Source: Marinobacterium zhoushanense
GTDB lineage: Bacteria > Pseudomonadota > Gammaproteobacteria > Pseudomonadales > Balneatricaceae
DNA: 64,000 nt
Reading direction: 5' to 3'
NCBI RefSeq assembly: GCF_014641945.1
Contig: NZ_BMIJ01000004.1
Location: 374,174-438,173, forward strand
Part shown: positions 10,006 to 19,569 of the stretch, piece after piece
Layout: every line of letters begins with the position of its first letter
How positions within the stretch are numbered: position 1 is the stretch's first letter
Position numbers and translations under genes: made by a program
Notes under the pieces: model-generated
What the model saw: the letters and a program-made list of their open reading frames with translations, nothing else
Database searches by the model: none
Told to the model about the DNA's origin: nothing

Positions 10006-10019
10006 TCGCCAGTGAACTG

Positions 10020-10050
10020 AAAAAGGCTGCCGAAAGGCGGCCTTTTTTTT
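10020..10050 (+). terminator. rho-independent terminator of gbcA
   Basis: Stem GGCTGCC / GGCGGCC (one G-U pair) with a GAAA tetraloop, five A before and eight T after. Confidence 0.9.
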
Positions 10051-10200
10051 ATTCAATCCCGTTCGCTTACGAAGCCGTCGCTGGAAAAATTCCGTCAAGC
10101 AACTGGTGGTCTGCGGTAACATATCTATTCGGTTAATATGAAGAGCGACGCGCTTTCCGTCGATCGGCAATACTGACTATATCGGGGCTGCAATCGATCC

Positions 10201-11127
10201 ATGATTCCAAATCAGCTGCAAACCTTTCTCGCAGTCGTCAAGAACGGCAACTTTTCCGCGGCTGCGCGACAGCTCGGCGTCTCATCGGCTGCGGTCAGCA
10301 AGTCGGTCGCTCAACTCGAGAAAAACCTTGAGGTGCGCCTGTTTCATCGCACCACACATTCGTTGACGCTGACGGAAGATGGCCACGACCTGCACAAACG
10401 CACCGGCCCTCTCGTCGAGCAACTCGAGGACCAGATCCGCCTAAGTACCGATAAGCAGAAATCACCTCGTGGCCGCCTGAGGGTGAACCTGCCGGAGACC
10501 TTCGGTCGTTCAGTCGTGCTACCGCTGCTCCCATCGTTCATTGAGAAGTATCCCGATATCCAACTGGATCTGAGCTTTGAAGACCGACTCGGAGACCTCG
10601 TCAAGGAGGGCGCGGACGTTGGCATTGGGGTCATGCTGAGCCCGGACAGCACGGTAATCGCACGCGAATTTTACCGGATTCAGCCCATGCTGGTGGCCAG
10701 CAAGAGCTATATTGAGCGCCACGGCGCTCCTAATACACCGGAAGAGCTGTCACAGTACAACTGTATCGCTTTTCGCTCCTCTACCACCGGGCGAATCAAG
10801 CCCTGGAACTTCAAGATCGGCGGTGAGCATATACAGGTCGAGCCGCAAGGCAACCTGATTGTGAATGACCTTTCGGCGGGCATGCGAGCGGTCGAGATGG
10901 ACCTGGGGATCGCGATGATCGGTGCCGGCCACGCTCAGACGCTGAGAGATACCGGCAATATCAAGCGCATGCTGCAAGCGTACGAGCCGGACCCCATACA
11001 GGTATTGATCTATTACTCGTCACGCTATTATCTGCCCGCAAAAACACGGCTCTTCATCGATCACCTGATGGAGCACGCTCATGATGACCGAACCCTCAAC
11101 CTGGATGAGTGGACCCGCAGTCTATAA
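10201..11127 (+). CDS. LysR-family transcriptional regulator
   Basis: 308 residues. The N-terminal winged helix-turn-helix has FLAVVKNGNFSAAARQLGVSSAAVSKSVAQLEKNL-type sequence (about residues 8-42, here described in parts), followed by a substrate-binding domain starting near RGRLRVNLPETFG. It belongs to the large group of LysR proteins with aromatic or drug-like effectors. It is separated from gbcA by a terminator and is convergent with the efflux operon, so its target is not evident. A role in betaine metabolism is possible but not shown. Confidence 0.85.
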   Translation: MIPNQLQTFLAVVKNGNFSAAARQLGVSSAAVSKSVAQLEKNLEVRLFHRTTHSLTLTEDGHDLHKRTGPLVEQLEDQIRLSTDKQKSPRGRLRVNLPETFGRSVVLPLLPSFIEKYPDIQLDLSFEDRLGDLVKEGADVGIGVMLSPDSTVIAREFYRIQPMLVASKSYIERHGAPNTPEELSQYNCIAFRSSTTGRIKPWNFKIGGEHIQVEPQGNLIVNDLSAGMRAVEMDLGIAMIGAGHAQTLRDTGNIKRMLQAYEPDPIQVLIYYSSRYYLPAKTRLFIDHLMEHAHDDRTLNLDEWTRSL

Positions 11128-11131
11128 AGAA

Positions 11132-11149
11132 GCCCGCCAGATGGCGGGC
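11132..11149 (-). terminator. hairpin terminating the efflux operon
   Basis: Stem GCCCGCCA / TGGCGGGC with a 2-base loop. On the minus strand it is followed by a T-rich stretch (TTCTTTATAG), so it most likely ends the operon whose last gene stops at 11174. Confidence 0.65.
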
Positions 11150-11173
11150 CACTCAAGGGGCACAGCTGCTACC

Positions 11174-12616
11174 TCAAGACTGCTTCAGGGCATCGACCCA
11201 GTTGCCGGGAAACGCTCCATACACCTCGGCATAGGCATTAAGCCATTCGGTTTGTACACCGACCAGCGCATCCTCAGATTCAAGCAGATCCCGTTGTGCA
11301 TCGAGGAATTCGATATAGGGCAACACACCCTCCTCGTATCGGGCCTGCGCCTGTTCGAACGCCTGCCGGGCAAACTGATGGCGGCGACCTGTCTGCTCCA
11401 GCCGTTGAGTCCTGGCAGCCCAGGTCTGAATTGAGCGGTCGGCCTGGTTCAGTACCGTCAGAAGTGTCTGCTCATACTCGGCCAGTACCGCCTGCTCCTC
11501 GAACTGCGCGGCGTTCAGCCCGGCTTTAAGAGCTGACAGGTTCAGCAGCGACCACTGCAGACGCGGTGCAACGCCCAGCTGTTCGCGGGCATCGCCAAGA
11601 TCGAGACTGGATGCGCTCAGCCAGCCGATGACGCCCGACACACTGATATCGGGATAGAGCGCGGCCTTGGCCCCGTCCGACAGCGCCATCGCCTGTTCAA
11701 CGCGCGCCTGGGCCTGGAGTAGCTCGGGTGAGCGCATCAATGCATGGGAGGGATCATTGAAAACAGGTGACAGAGAATCAGCCGTTGGCAGTGCCACACT
11801 CAGCAACTGCAGCTGCAGCTGATCCGAGGTCAGCCCTACCAGGGTGGCCAGTGTTTCCCGGTAACCCGCCGCGGCCTCCTCCAGCAGCGGCCGTCTGGCC
11901 AGATACTCATGTTGCAGCGCCTGAGCGCGGTACAGCTCCAGCGGCGTCGCCACGCCCTCTTCATACCTGAGCCTCAACGTGGCGACAGACTCCTGCAGCG
12001 AACTCAACTGTTGCTCGAGTACACCCAGTTGGCGTTGGGTACCGGAAAGCTGGGTATAGGTTTTAACCACGCCGTTCACCACTTCGGCCAGCACTGCCTC
12101 GTGACTGTACTGCTGGTAGTTCAACTGCGCCTCCGCCCGAGCGATGGCGGCTCGGATACGGCCGAACAGATCGAGCTGCCAATCGGCAGAGAGGCCCAGC
12201 GAGACACTCTCCTGTCGCCTAACCTCTAGACCCGAGCCGGCAGTCTGCTCTCGCGACAGGTTCAGGTTGCCGCTGAGACCGCCTTGAGGACGACGCTGGT
12301 CACGCGCCACATCCAGCCGCGCCATCTGGGCATCCAGCCGCAATGCGGCCGCCGCCAAATCCTGGTTGCTTTGCAGGGCACGCTCGACCAGACGGTCGAG
12401 CTGGGCATCGTTCAGCGCTTCCCACCAGCGCAGCTCGGCATGAGCGCCCTGAGCGCCGGGTTGAATAGCGACCGAACTCAGTCGATTCAGCGTATCGCTA
12501 TCCGGTTGCGGAAGGGCACCATGAGGTGCCGTCACGGAACATCCCGCCAGCACCACCAGCAGCATTGCCACACCGGCGCTTTTTAACGCACCGCGCTTTC
12601 CGTTACGTTCAGACAC
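11174..12616 (-). CDS. outer-membrane efflux lipoprotein, TolC/NodT family
   Basis: Outer-membrane channel of an RND efflux system, about 480 residues. A lipobox (VVLAGC) follows a short hydrophobic signal, and the body has the two repeated helical-hairpin domains of the OEP family (RYEEGVATPLELYRAQ and RYEEGVLPYIEFLDAQ). The GTG at 12616 is chosen over the TTG at 12634 because a strong AGGAGGAGGGC site precedes it. It overlaps the RND gene by 8 bp, which implies translational coupling. It is the last gene of a three-gene operon. Confidence 0.88.
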   Translation of the reverse strand: MSERNGKRGALKSAGVAMLLVVLAGCSVTAPHGALPQPDSDTLNRLSSVAIQPGAQGAHAELRWWEALNDAQLDRLVERALQSNQDLAAAALRLDAQMARLDVARDQRRPQGGLSGNLNLSREQTAGSGLEVRRQESVSLGLSADWQLDLFGRIRAAIARAEAQLNYQQYSHEAVLAEVVNGVVKTYTQLSGTQRQLGVLEQQLSSLQESVATLRLRYEEGVATPLELYRAQALQHEYLARRPLLEEAAAGYRETLATLVGLTSDQLQLQLLSVALPTADSLSPVFNDPSHALMRSPELLQAQARVEQAMALSDGAKAALYPDISVSGVIGWLSASSLDLGDAREQLGVAPRLQWSLLNLSALKAGLNAAQFEEQAVLAEYEQTLLTVLNQADRSIQTWAARTQRLEQTGRRHQFARQAFEQAQARYEEGVLPYIEFLDAQRDLLESEDALVGVQTEWLNAYAEVYGAFPGNWVDALKQS

Positions 12617-15600
12617 GAATGCCCTCCTCCTCAATCAACTCCGCTTCCATTGAGGAATGCGGTTTACGTTCCAGCGCGGTCATCGCCATATAGAACACCG
12701 GCGTGAATAGTAGACCAAACAGCGTGACGCCGATCATGCCTGAGAACACCGCGATCCCCATGGCGTGGCGCATCTCGGCGCCGGCGCCGGTCGCCAGCAC
12801 CAGCGGTACGACACCGGCGGTAAAAGCGATGGAGGTCATCAGTATCGGACGTAATCTCAGGCGACAGGCCTGGAGAATGGCGTCTAGCCTCGAGGTGCCG
12901 CTATGCCGCCGATCGCGGGCGAACTCGACCATCAAAATAGCGTTTTTACTCGCCAGGGCGACCAATACGATAAGGGCGATGCGGGTGAAGATGTTGTTAT
13001 CACCCGATGTCAGCCAGACCCCGGCCAGCGCCGACAGGATGGTCATCGGCACGATCAGGATGATCGCCAGTGGCAGCGTCAGACTTTCGTACTGGGCAGC
13101 CAGCACCATGAACACCAATAGCACCACCAGCGGGAAGATGTAGACCATGGTGTTGCCGGCCAGGATCTGCTGGTAGGTCACCTCGGTCCACTCGAACGCC
13201 ATGCCGTCATCCAGCTGTTCATTGAGTATTCGCTCAATCGCTTCCCGCGCCTGATCGGAGCTGTACCCGGGTGCAGGGGTACCGTTCAGCTCGGCACTGG
13301 GATAGGCGTTATAGTGCATGACGCGGTCCGGTCCGATGGTTGGCTCCACCGTCAGCACTGAGCCCAGCGGCACCATATCACCAGCGGCATTACGTACTTT
13401 GAGTCGCAGGATCTGCTCCGGGTCGACACGGTAGTTGGCGTCGGCCTGGGCGTTGACCTGGTAGGTCTTGCCGAACAGGTTAAAGTCGTTGACATAGAGC
13501 GAGCCCAGATAGATCTGCAGCGTCTCGAACACCTGATCCAGCGGGATCCCCTGGATCATCGCCTGCTCCCGGTCGATATCGATATCCATCTGCGGCACCT
13601 GGATGCGGAAGCTGGAGTAGAGTCCGACCAGAGCAGGATCCTGCTGTGCAGCCCCGATTACCTTCTGCAGATTGTCGAACAGCGCATTGAATCCAAGGCT
13701 GCCACGATCTTCGATCTGCAATTTGAAACCGCCGGTGGTGCCCAGCCCAAGGATCGGTGGCGGCGGAAAGACGGCGACAAATGCCTCATCGATACCGGCA
13801 AAACGGCCATTCAACTGGCCGGCTATCGCATTGGCGGACAGCGCCGGATCCTTACGCTGATCAAAGCTGTCCAACGTCACAAACACGATGCCGCTGTTGG
13901 AGCTGTTAGTGAAACCGTTCACGGACAGACCTGGGAAAGACACGGTCTGGTTCACCCCCGGTGTGTCGAGTGCGATCTGCTCCATCTCGCGTACCACCGC
14001 CTCGGTACGATCCAGGCTCGATGCATCCGGCAACTGCGCGATAGCCACCAGATACTGCTTATCCTGCAGCGGAATAAAGCCACCGGGGACCGCATCGAAC
14101 AGCTTTACGGTGCTGCCCAACAGCCCCAGGTAGACGATACCAACCACGAAGCCGAGGCGAATCAGGCGTTTTACCACCTTCTCATACAGCACCCCGCTGC
14201 GATCGAACAGGCGGTTGAAGGGTTTGAACAGCCACCGACCGAACAGCGCATTCATCAGCCGTGTCGGCAGGTCCGGCTTGGCGTCGTGCCCCCGCAGCAG
14301 CAGGGCCGATAGTGCCGGCGAGAGCGTCAACGAGTTGAACGCCGAGATCAGTGTCGAGATGGTGATGGTCAGCGCAAATTGCTTATAGAACTGACCGCTC
14401 AGGCCCTGAATAAAGGCGGTCGGGATGAATACTGCACAGAGCACCAGCGCAATGGCGATAATCGGACCGGTAACCTCGGTCATCGCCTGCTTTGTCGCCG
14501 CCATCGGTGACAGGCCGTTACCGATGTTGCGTTCTACGTTCTCCACCACAACGATGGCATCATCCACGACAATACCGATCGCCAGTACCAGTCCGAACAG
14601 CGACAGGGTATTGATCGATACGCCTAGCCACTGCATCACGGCAAAGGTACCGATCAGTGACACGGGCACAGCGATCAGCGGGATGATCGATGCGCGCCAG
14701 GTCTGCAGAAACAGAATCACCACGATGACGACCAGGGCGATCGCCTCAAGCAGGGTATCGATTACCGCTTCAATGGAGCCGCGCACAAACACGGTGGGAT
14801 CGTACGCGATCTCGTAGGATACACCTTCCGGGAAGCGCTGCGACAGCTCTTCCATGGTGGCACGCACCTGGTTGGACAGTTCGATGGCATTGGCACCGGG
14901 ACGCTGGAAGATCGGGATCGCCACCGCAGTGCTTCCGTTCAACAAGGCGCGCAACGAGTAGCTGTCCTCGCCCAGATCGATTCGTGCCACATCACGCAGG
15001 CGCGTGATGGCGCCATTGGAATCCACCTGCACCACGATATTGCCGAACTCGTCCGGACTTTGCAGGCGGCCTTTCACGTTGAGCAGAATCTGGAACTGGC
15101 TGTCGCTGCCGACCGGCTGAGCGCCCAGGCTGCCGGCCGCAACCTGCCGGTTTTGCGAGCGTACTGCACTCACCACATCGCCGGGGGTCAGATGGCGCGA
15201 GGCCAGCGCATCGGGTTGCAGCCATAGGCGCATGGAGTACTTACCGCCGCCAAACAGGCGCACGTCGCCCACGCCGGGCAGGCGCGCCAGCTGGTCCTTG
15301 ATATAGATATCGGCGTAGTTAGACAGGTAGCTGATCTCACGATCGCCTTTCGGCGAGTACAGATGCACCACCATGGTCAAGTTGGGCGAGGATTTCTCCG
15401 CCACCACGCCTAGGCGCTGCACATCCTCCGGCAGACGCGGCAAGGCACTGGCAACCCGGTTCTGCACTTGCACCTGGGCCCGATCCAGATCGGTACCCAG
15501 GGCAAAGGTCAGGGTCAGCGTCATGCGCCCATCCGTGGTGGCCTGGGAGAACATGTACAGCATGTTCTCGATGCCGTTCATCTCCTGTTCGAGCGGCGCC

Positions 15601-15791
15601 GCGACGGTCTGCGCGATGACGTCGGGGTTGGCCCCGGGATAATTGGCGGTCACCACGACTGTCGGCGGCACCACCTCGGGGTACTCGCTGACCGGCAGCT
15701 GGAACAGGGATATGGCGCCCCCCACCAGGATCAGCAGTGACAGCATCGCGGCAAAGATCGGACGCTGGATAAAGAAATGACTGAGTTTCAT
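12609..15791 (-). CDS. RND efflux transporter, inner-membrane pump
   Basis: Hydrophobe/amphiphile efflux pump of 1060 residues, AcrB/MexF family, driven by the proton gradient. The ATG at 15791 starts MKLSHFFIQRPIFA, the standard N-terminus; longer in-frame extensions are not credible. The proton-relay Asp pair is in VLAIGIVVDDAIVVVENVER, and the two halves each have the large periplasmic porter domain. FMVLAAQYESLTLP and the GVVPL segment are typical of the family. It lies between the adaptor and the channel genes. Substrates cannot be predicted from the sequence. Confidence 0.94.
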   Translation of the reverse strand: MKLSHFFIQRPIFAAMLSLLILVGGAISLFQLPVSEYPEVVPPTVVVTANYPGANPDVIAQTVAAPLEQEMNGIENMLYMFSQATTDGRMTLTLTFALGTDLDRAQVQVQNRVASALPRLPEDVQRLGVVAEKSSPNLTMVVHLYSPKGDREISYLSNYADIYIKDQLARLPGVGDVRLFGGGKYSMRLWLQPDALASRHLTPGDVVSAVRSQNRQVAAGSLGAQPVGSDSQFQILLNVKGRLQSPDEFGNIVVQVDSNGAITRLRDVARIDLGEDSYSLRALLNGSTAVAIPIFQRPGANAIELSNQVRATMEELSQRFPEGVSYEIAYDPTVFVRGSIEAVIDTLLEAIALVVIVVILFLQTWRASIIPLIAVPVSLIGTFAVMQWLGVSINTLSLFGLVLAIGIVVDDAIVVVENVERNIGNGLSPMAATKQAMTEVTGPIIAIALVLCAVFIPTAFIQGLSGQFYKQFALTITISTLISAFNSLTLSPALSALLLRGHDAKPDLPTRLMNALFGRWLFKPFNRLFDRSGVLYEKVVKRLIRLGFVVGIVYLGLLGSTVKLFDAVPGGFIPLQDKQYLVAIAQLPDASSLDRTEAVVREMEQIALDTPGVNQTVSFPGLSVNGFTNSSNSGIVFVTLDSFDQRKDPALSANAIAGQLNGRFAGIDEAFVAVFPPPPILGLGTTGGFKLQIEDRGSLGFNALFDNLQKVIGAAQQDPALVGLYSSFRIQVPQMDIDIDREQAMIQGIPLDQVFETLQIYLGSLYVNDFNLFGKTYQVNAQADANYRVDPEQILRLKVRNAAGDMVPLGSVLTVEPTIGPDRVMHYNAYPSAELNGTPAPGYSSDQAREAIERILNEQLDDGMAFEWTEVTYQQILAGNTMVYIFPLVVLLVFMVLAAQYESLTLPLAIILIVPMTILSALAGVWLTSGDNNIFTRIALIVLVALASKNAILMVEFARDRRHSGTSRLDAILQACRLRLRPILMTSIAFTAGVVPLVLATGAGAEMRHAMGIAVFSGMIGVTLFGLLFTPVFYMAMTALERKPHSSMEAELIEEEGIRV

Positions 15792-15807
15792 CTGTGTCGA
15801 TACCTGC

Positions 15808-16971
15808 TTATGCCGACGGCTCCGCCGCCTGCACTGCCTCAAGAAGGGTCAGGCCCTGTTGTTCAATAACCACATCCCGCGGTGTCACCGGCATCCCCGG
15901 CCCAACCCGGGCCGGTCCGTTTACGGCGATACGGTCCCCCGGGTTCAGGCCGGACTCAATCACCCGCAACGCTCCGGCCCGATCCCCCAGCTCGACCCGA
16001 CGATACTCGAGCACGCTGTCGGCGTTGACGACGAGGACGAAGCGGTTTTTCAGATCGGTACCCACGGCTCGGTCCGGCACCATGACGCGAGGCCGTGCCT
16101 CACTTGCGGTCAGGGAGATACGGGCAAACGCGCCTGGTCGCAGAATGCGACCATCGGCATCGAAGGCCGCGCGCACGCGCAAAGTACCGGTCTGGGCGCT
16201 GATCCGATTGTCGATGAAATCGATCCGTCCCGAGTAGCTCTGATCGTCATTCCCGGCCAGCTGCAGCCGAGCCTGGGTGTGCCCTGATGCATCCACCCCG
16301 TTGAAGGCGCTGTTCCAGGTACGTTCGTCCACATCGAAGTAGGCATAGAGCCGGTCGGTAGCGACCAGCCTGGTCAGCACGCTCTGCCCCGCCTGTACAT
16401 TGTTACCGGCAGTGATGAACGCATTCGAGGCGGTACCGGTGATTGGCGCGCGGACATCGGTAAACTCCAGATTCAGGCGTGCCGCTTCCAGGGCCGCCCC
16501 TACCGACGCCAGTTCCGCCTGACGCTGGCTGGCCAGGAAAATCCGCGACTCCGCCTGCTCCTCGGACATGGCATTACGCCCCTGCAGACGGCGCGCCCTT
16601 TGGGCTTCGGACTGTGCCTGCTGCAGTGCCGCCCGTGCTCGAGTCAACTCAGCCTCAAGACGGCGAACCTCGGCATCGAAGGGGCGCGGGTCGATACGGA
16701 ACAGAATATCGTCCTGCTCGACCACGCTGCCCTCGGTGAATTCGACCGACTCGATCACACCGGAGACACGTGGCCTCAGCTCGATCTGCTGCGGCGATTC
16801 CAGGCGGGTGGTAAAGGTGTACTCCGGGCTATACCGGGCATAGAGCACCTGCGCCACATCGACGGGCTGGGCGCTGGGTGGTGGTGCTGCGGCAGCGGTG
16901 GAATCGGCTTCCGCCGTGCAGCCCGCTAACGCTGCTGAAAAAAGCAAGAAAAAGAGTATACGAAGGTGCAT
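15808..16971 (-). CDS. RND efflux periplasmic adaptor (membrane fusion protein)
   Basis: 387-residue adaptor that joins the pump to the outer-membrane channel. It has a lipoprotein signal (AALAGC), the barrel-sandwich hybrid halves (RPRVSGVIESVEFTEGSVV and VRAPITGTASNAFITAGN), and a coiled-coil hairpin between them. The ATG at 16971 has GGAG eight bases upstream; a GTG three codons earlier has none. It is the first gene of the operon, so the promoter lies in 16972-17135, where no dedicated regulator gene is seen. Confidence 0.92.
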   Translation of the reverse strand: MHLRILFFLLFSAALAGCTAEADSTAAAAPPPSAQPVDVAQVLYARYSPEYTFTTRLESPQQIELRPRVSGVIESVEFTEGSVVEQDDILFRIDPRPFDAEVRRLEAELTRARAALQQAQSEAQRARRLQGRNAMSEEQAESRIFLASQRQAELASVGAALEAARLNLEFTDVRAPITGTASNAFITAGNNVQAGQSVLTRLVATDRLYAYFDVDERTWNSAFNGVDASGHTQARLQLAGNDDQSYSGRIDFIDNRISAQTGTLRVRAAFDADGRILRPGAFARISLTASEARPRVMVPDRAVGTDLKNRFVLVVNADSVLEYRRVELGDRAGALRVIESGLNPGDRIAVNGPARVGPGMPVTPRDVVIEQQGLTLLEAVQAAEPSA

Positions 16972-17135
16972 ACGCCTCACTCCGGTGTTGGGTAATGGAT
17001 GGATATTGTTAGAATTCGAGGGGGATATGCGACGTAGTATCTAACTGCGGGCTTAAACCTTGTACTGGGTAACAGGTTTAATCGGTTTCAAATATTAGTT
17101 AACACCAGAAGGGAGGGGGAACAGCGGTGTAATGA

Positions 17136-17654
17136 TCAGCCCTTGTCAGATCGCCTTTCCAGCTCATAGTTACCGATACGGGCCTCGGGGTGATGTCCCT
17201 CGATCAGCTGGAGAATCTCCTCTTCGCGCTCGCGGCTGACATCGATCATCATCAGCAGCTGACCGGATTCGATCTCCTGCGCTAACTCATCGAGTTGCGG
17301 AGTGCCCGCGGACACGCCGATCATCGCGCTGGCCCAGGCACCAAAACCCGCACCGAACAGCCCCAGGCCCAGCAGTGCGCCGCCGCCAAGCGCCAGCCCC
17401 GCCGGCGGGAAGGTGACCGCAAGTACGCCCGCCAACAGACCGGCCGACCCGCCGAGAATGGCACCGCGTTCAAGTGCCGGAATCAGATCGGACGATTGCG
17501 CCAGACCTGCTTCATGCAGGTGAGCCTCCTCCAGCAAGTGGTGGTCCTTACCCACAACGTAGATCTGTTTTTCTTCGATGTTCGCATCCCTGAGCTCATT
17601 GACGATCTTGCTGGCACTTTCGATCCCCGGTACCAGAAAAAAGAGACGTTTCAT
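17136..17654 (-). CDS. DUF1269-like glycine-zipper membrane protein
   Basis: 172-residue protein with an N-terminal FLVPGIESASKIVNELRDA segment typical of DUF1269-like proteins. A central Gly- and Ala-rich hydrophobic stretch (about residues 68-118) forms two glycine-zipper membrane segments, and a charged C-terminal domain follows. Proteins of this group are often stress-linked, but no function is established. It stands alone between the efflux operon and a LysR gene. Confidence 0.75.
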   Translation of the reverse strand: MKRLFFLVPGIESASKIVNELRDANIEEKQIYVVGKDHHLLEEAHLHEAGLAQSSDLIPALERGAILGGSAGLLAGVLAVTFPPAGLALGGGALLGLGLFGAGFGAWASAMIGVSAGTPQLDELAQEIESGQLLMMIDVSREREEEILQLIEGHHPEARIGNYELERRSDKG

Positions 17655-17723
17655 AATCGGCTCGCGTTGCTTTCGGGCGTACTCGCCCAGTGTCTAAAGT
17701 ATAGGCAGCGTGCAAGAACGCGA

Positions 17724-18632
17724 TCATGAATATCCTTCTGCTAGAGAGGCCGAGGTCATCTCCTGCCAGAACGCCCGTGCCAGTTCACTCAGCGGTATAT
17801 CGCGCAACCGGATCAGATAGATCGGCACCCGGCTGCGAGAGTTGAAGTTGTCCACCTCCAGCGCCACCAGTTGACCGTTGTTCAGCTCCGCCTCGACCAT
17901 ATGCTCCGGCATCCGTGCCCAGCCCAGGCCCGCTACCAGCAGTGCCCTCTTCATCTGATAATCGCCAACATACCAACGCTGCCCAGCGGGAAGCACGTTG
18001 ATATGATCGAACGGCGCCAGCGATCCAGTATCGCTGATCAGGATATGCGGCCGGTTGCGCAGCTCGGCCTGGGGAATGATCCGCTCGCCACAATCAAGCA
18101 GAGAGCCCGGCAGAAAGTCCGGCGCCGCAACAGTCACCATGCCGATATCGCCGATACCGACCAGCTCGAACCGCTCATCGAGACCAACACGGGGGCCGAT
18201 GGCCAGGTCCGTCTTCTCCCGGAGCAGCCGCTCAGGCAGGCCGGACAGGTGCTGGGTATCGATCTTCAGGCGCATCTGCGGATAGCGGTTGCAGAAACGC
18301 CTGACCGCATCGAGCCAGAGCGGATCGGCACACATGGCACTGAGCGTAAGGCTCAAGACCGGCGCTTCGCCAAGGGCCAACCTGTGACCCAGGTTCTCCA
18401 ACTCCTGCACCTCACCCAGCAACCGCCTGGCCTGACGATAGAACGCCCTGCCCTCGTCTGTCAGCGTCGGGCGATACCTCTCCCGGTTGAACAGCCGAAA
18501 GCCGAACGTCTCCTCCAGCGCCCGCACCGCGGCACTCACCGTCGACTGGGTCTTGAACACCCTCTCCGCCGCACCTCTGAAACTGCCCTGCTCCACCACG
18601 GCAACAAAGGCCCGCAGCTGTTCATTGGTCAT
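17724..18632 (-). CDS. LysR-family transcriptional regulator beside tauE-like exporter
   Basis: 302 residues with an N-terminal LysR helix-turn-helix (EQLRAFVAVVEQGSFRGAAE) and an effector-binding domain from about residue 90. The ATG at 18632 has GGAGAG before it; another ATG five codons upstream does not. It is divergent from the TauE/SafE-like exporter at 18805, the usual arrangement for a LysR protein and its target. A 21-bp near-perfect palindrome at 18646-18666 lies just upstream and may be its operator. Confidence 0.86.
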   Translation of the reverse strand: MTNEQLRAFVAVVEQGSFRGAAERVFKTQSTVSAAVRALEETFGFRLFNRERYRPTLTDEGRAFYRQARRLLGEVQELENLGHRLALGEAPVLSLTLSAMCADPLWLDAVRRFCNRYPQMRLKIDTQHLSGLPERLLREKTDLAIGPRVGLDERFELVGIGDIGMVTVAAPDFLPGSLLDCGERIIPQAELRNRPHILISDTGSLAPFDHINVLPAGQRWYVGDYQMKRALLVAGLGWARMPEHMVEAELNNGQLVALEVDNFNSRSRVPIYLIRLRDIPLSELARAFWQEMTSASLAEGYS

Positions 18633-18645
18633 GAGCGCTCTCCAC

Positions 18646-18666
18646 ATGATCGATTTAAACGATCAT
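18646..18666. promoter_or_regulatory. palindromic operator candidate between LysR gene and exporter
   Basis: ATGATCG and CGATCAT form perfect 7-bp arms around ATTTAAA. It lies 14 bp upstream of the LysR start in the divergent region, a position that suits autoregulation. Assignment to this LysR protein is inference. Confidence 0.5.
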
Positions 18667-18804
18667 TATAGAGCAAATATATCATTATCTTACGATCAGC
18701 CACCGGAGTAACCTTGCCGCATCGGTCAACAGTGTCGGGCGGGAAGCACCCTCCCCCCGCCAGGAACAACCCCGTACAACCGCATGACGTAAGGAAAACC
18801 CGCT

Positions 18805-19530
18805 TTGGATCCAACACTCTGGTGTGTTCTTGCGGCCGGACTGGTAACCGGCTTTTCTAAATTTTCAGTGGGAGGCATGGGCCTGCTGATCCTGCCGCTG
18901 CTGATGATCGCCCTGCCCGGCCCCGAGGCGCTGGGCGTGCTCATCCCGATGTACATCGTCACCGACCTGATGGCGGTCGCGCTTTATCGCCACAACATCA
19001 ACTGGAAAGTGGTCGTCGAGCTGCTGCCCGCTTCACTAGTCGGCCTCCTGCTCGGCACCTGGCTGCTGTCCGGTATCGACACCCGTATCTTTACGCCACT
19101 GCTTGGCGGTCTGATCCTGTTCATACTCGGCCTCGGTCTCTGGCTCGACCACCGCCCCGCCGAGCTGATGCGCCACCCCCTGGCCACCAGCTTGACCGGC
19201 CTGGCAGGTGGCTTCATCAGCCTGATCGCCAACGCTGCAGGGCCGCTGTTCAGCCTCTACCTGCTGCAGCAGCGACTGCCGAAAGCGGCCTACATCAGCA
19301 CCCGCGCCTGGACCTTTATGCTGATCAACGCCGCCAAGCTGCCGCTGGTCGGCTCCATCGGCCTGATCACATCCGACAGCCTGCGTCTGAGCCTGTATGG
19401 CCTGCCCGCGATGGCCCTGGGCGCCGCCATTGGATACTGGCTGCTGCGTCGGCTGCAACTGGCCCAGTTCAAGTGGCTGATCCGTTTCATGGCCGGTATC
19501 GCGGCGATCAAGCTGTTCGCGTTCAGCTGA
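18805..19530 (+). CDS. TauE/SafE-family anion exporter
   Basis: 241-residue polytopic membrane protein with about eight hydrophobic segments, in the sulfite/organosulfonate exporter family. The family motif is seen as GFSKFSVGGMGLLILPLLM near the N-terminus and GLAGGFISLIANAAGPLFSLYLL in the middle. The start is TTG at 18805, supported by AAGGA nine bases upstream; no ATG fits. The substrate is unknown; the divergent LysR gene probably controls it. Confidence 0.85.
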   Translation: MDPTLWCVLAAGLVTGFSKFSVGGMGLLILPLLMIALPGPEALGVLIPMYIVTDLMAVALYRHNINWKVVVELLPASLVGLLLGTWLLSGIDTRIFTPLLGGLILFILGLGLWLDHRPAELMRHPLATSLTGLAGGFISLIANAAGPLFSLYLLQQRLPKAAYISTRAWTFMLINAAKLPLVGSIGLITSDSLRLSLYGLPAMALGAAIGYWLLRRLQLAQFKWLIRFMAGIAAIKLFAFS

Positions 19531-19569
19531 GCGGTCGCGGGAGTCATGGCGCTACTGCCGATGCGTTTC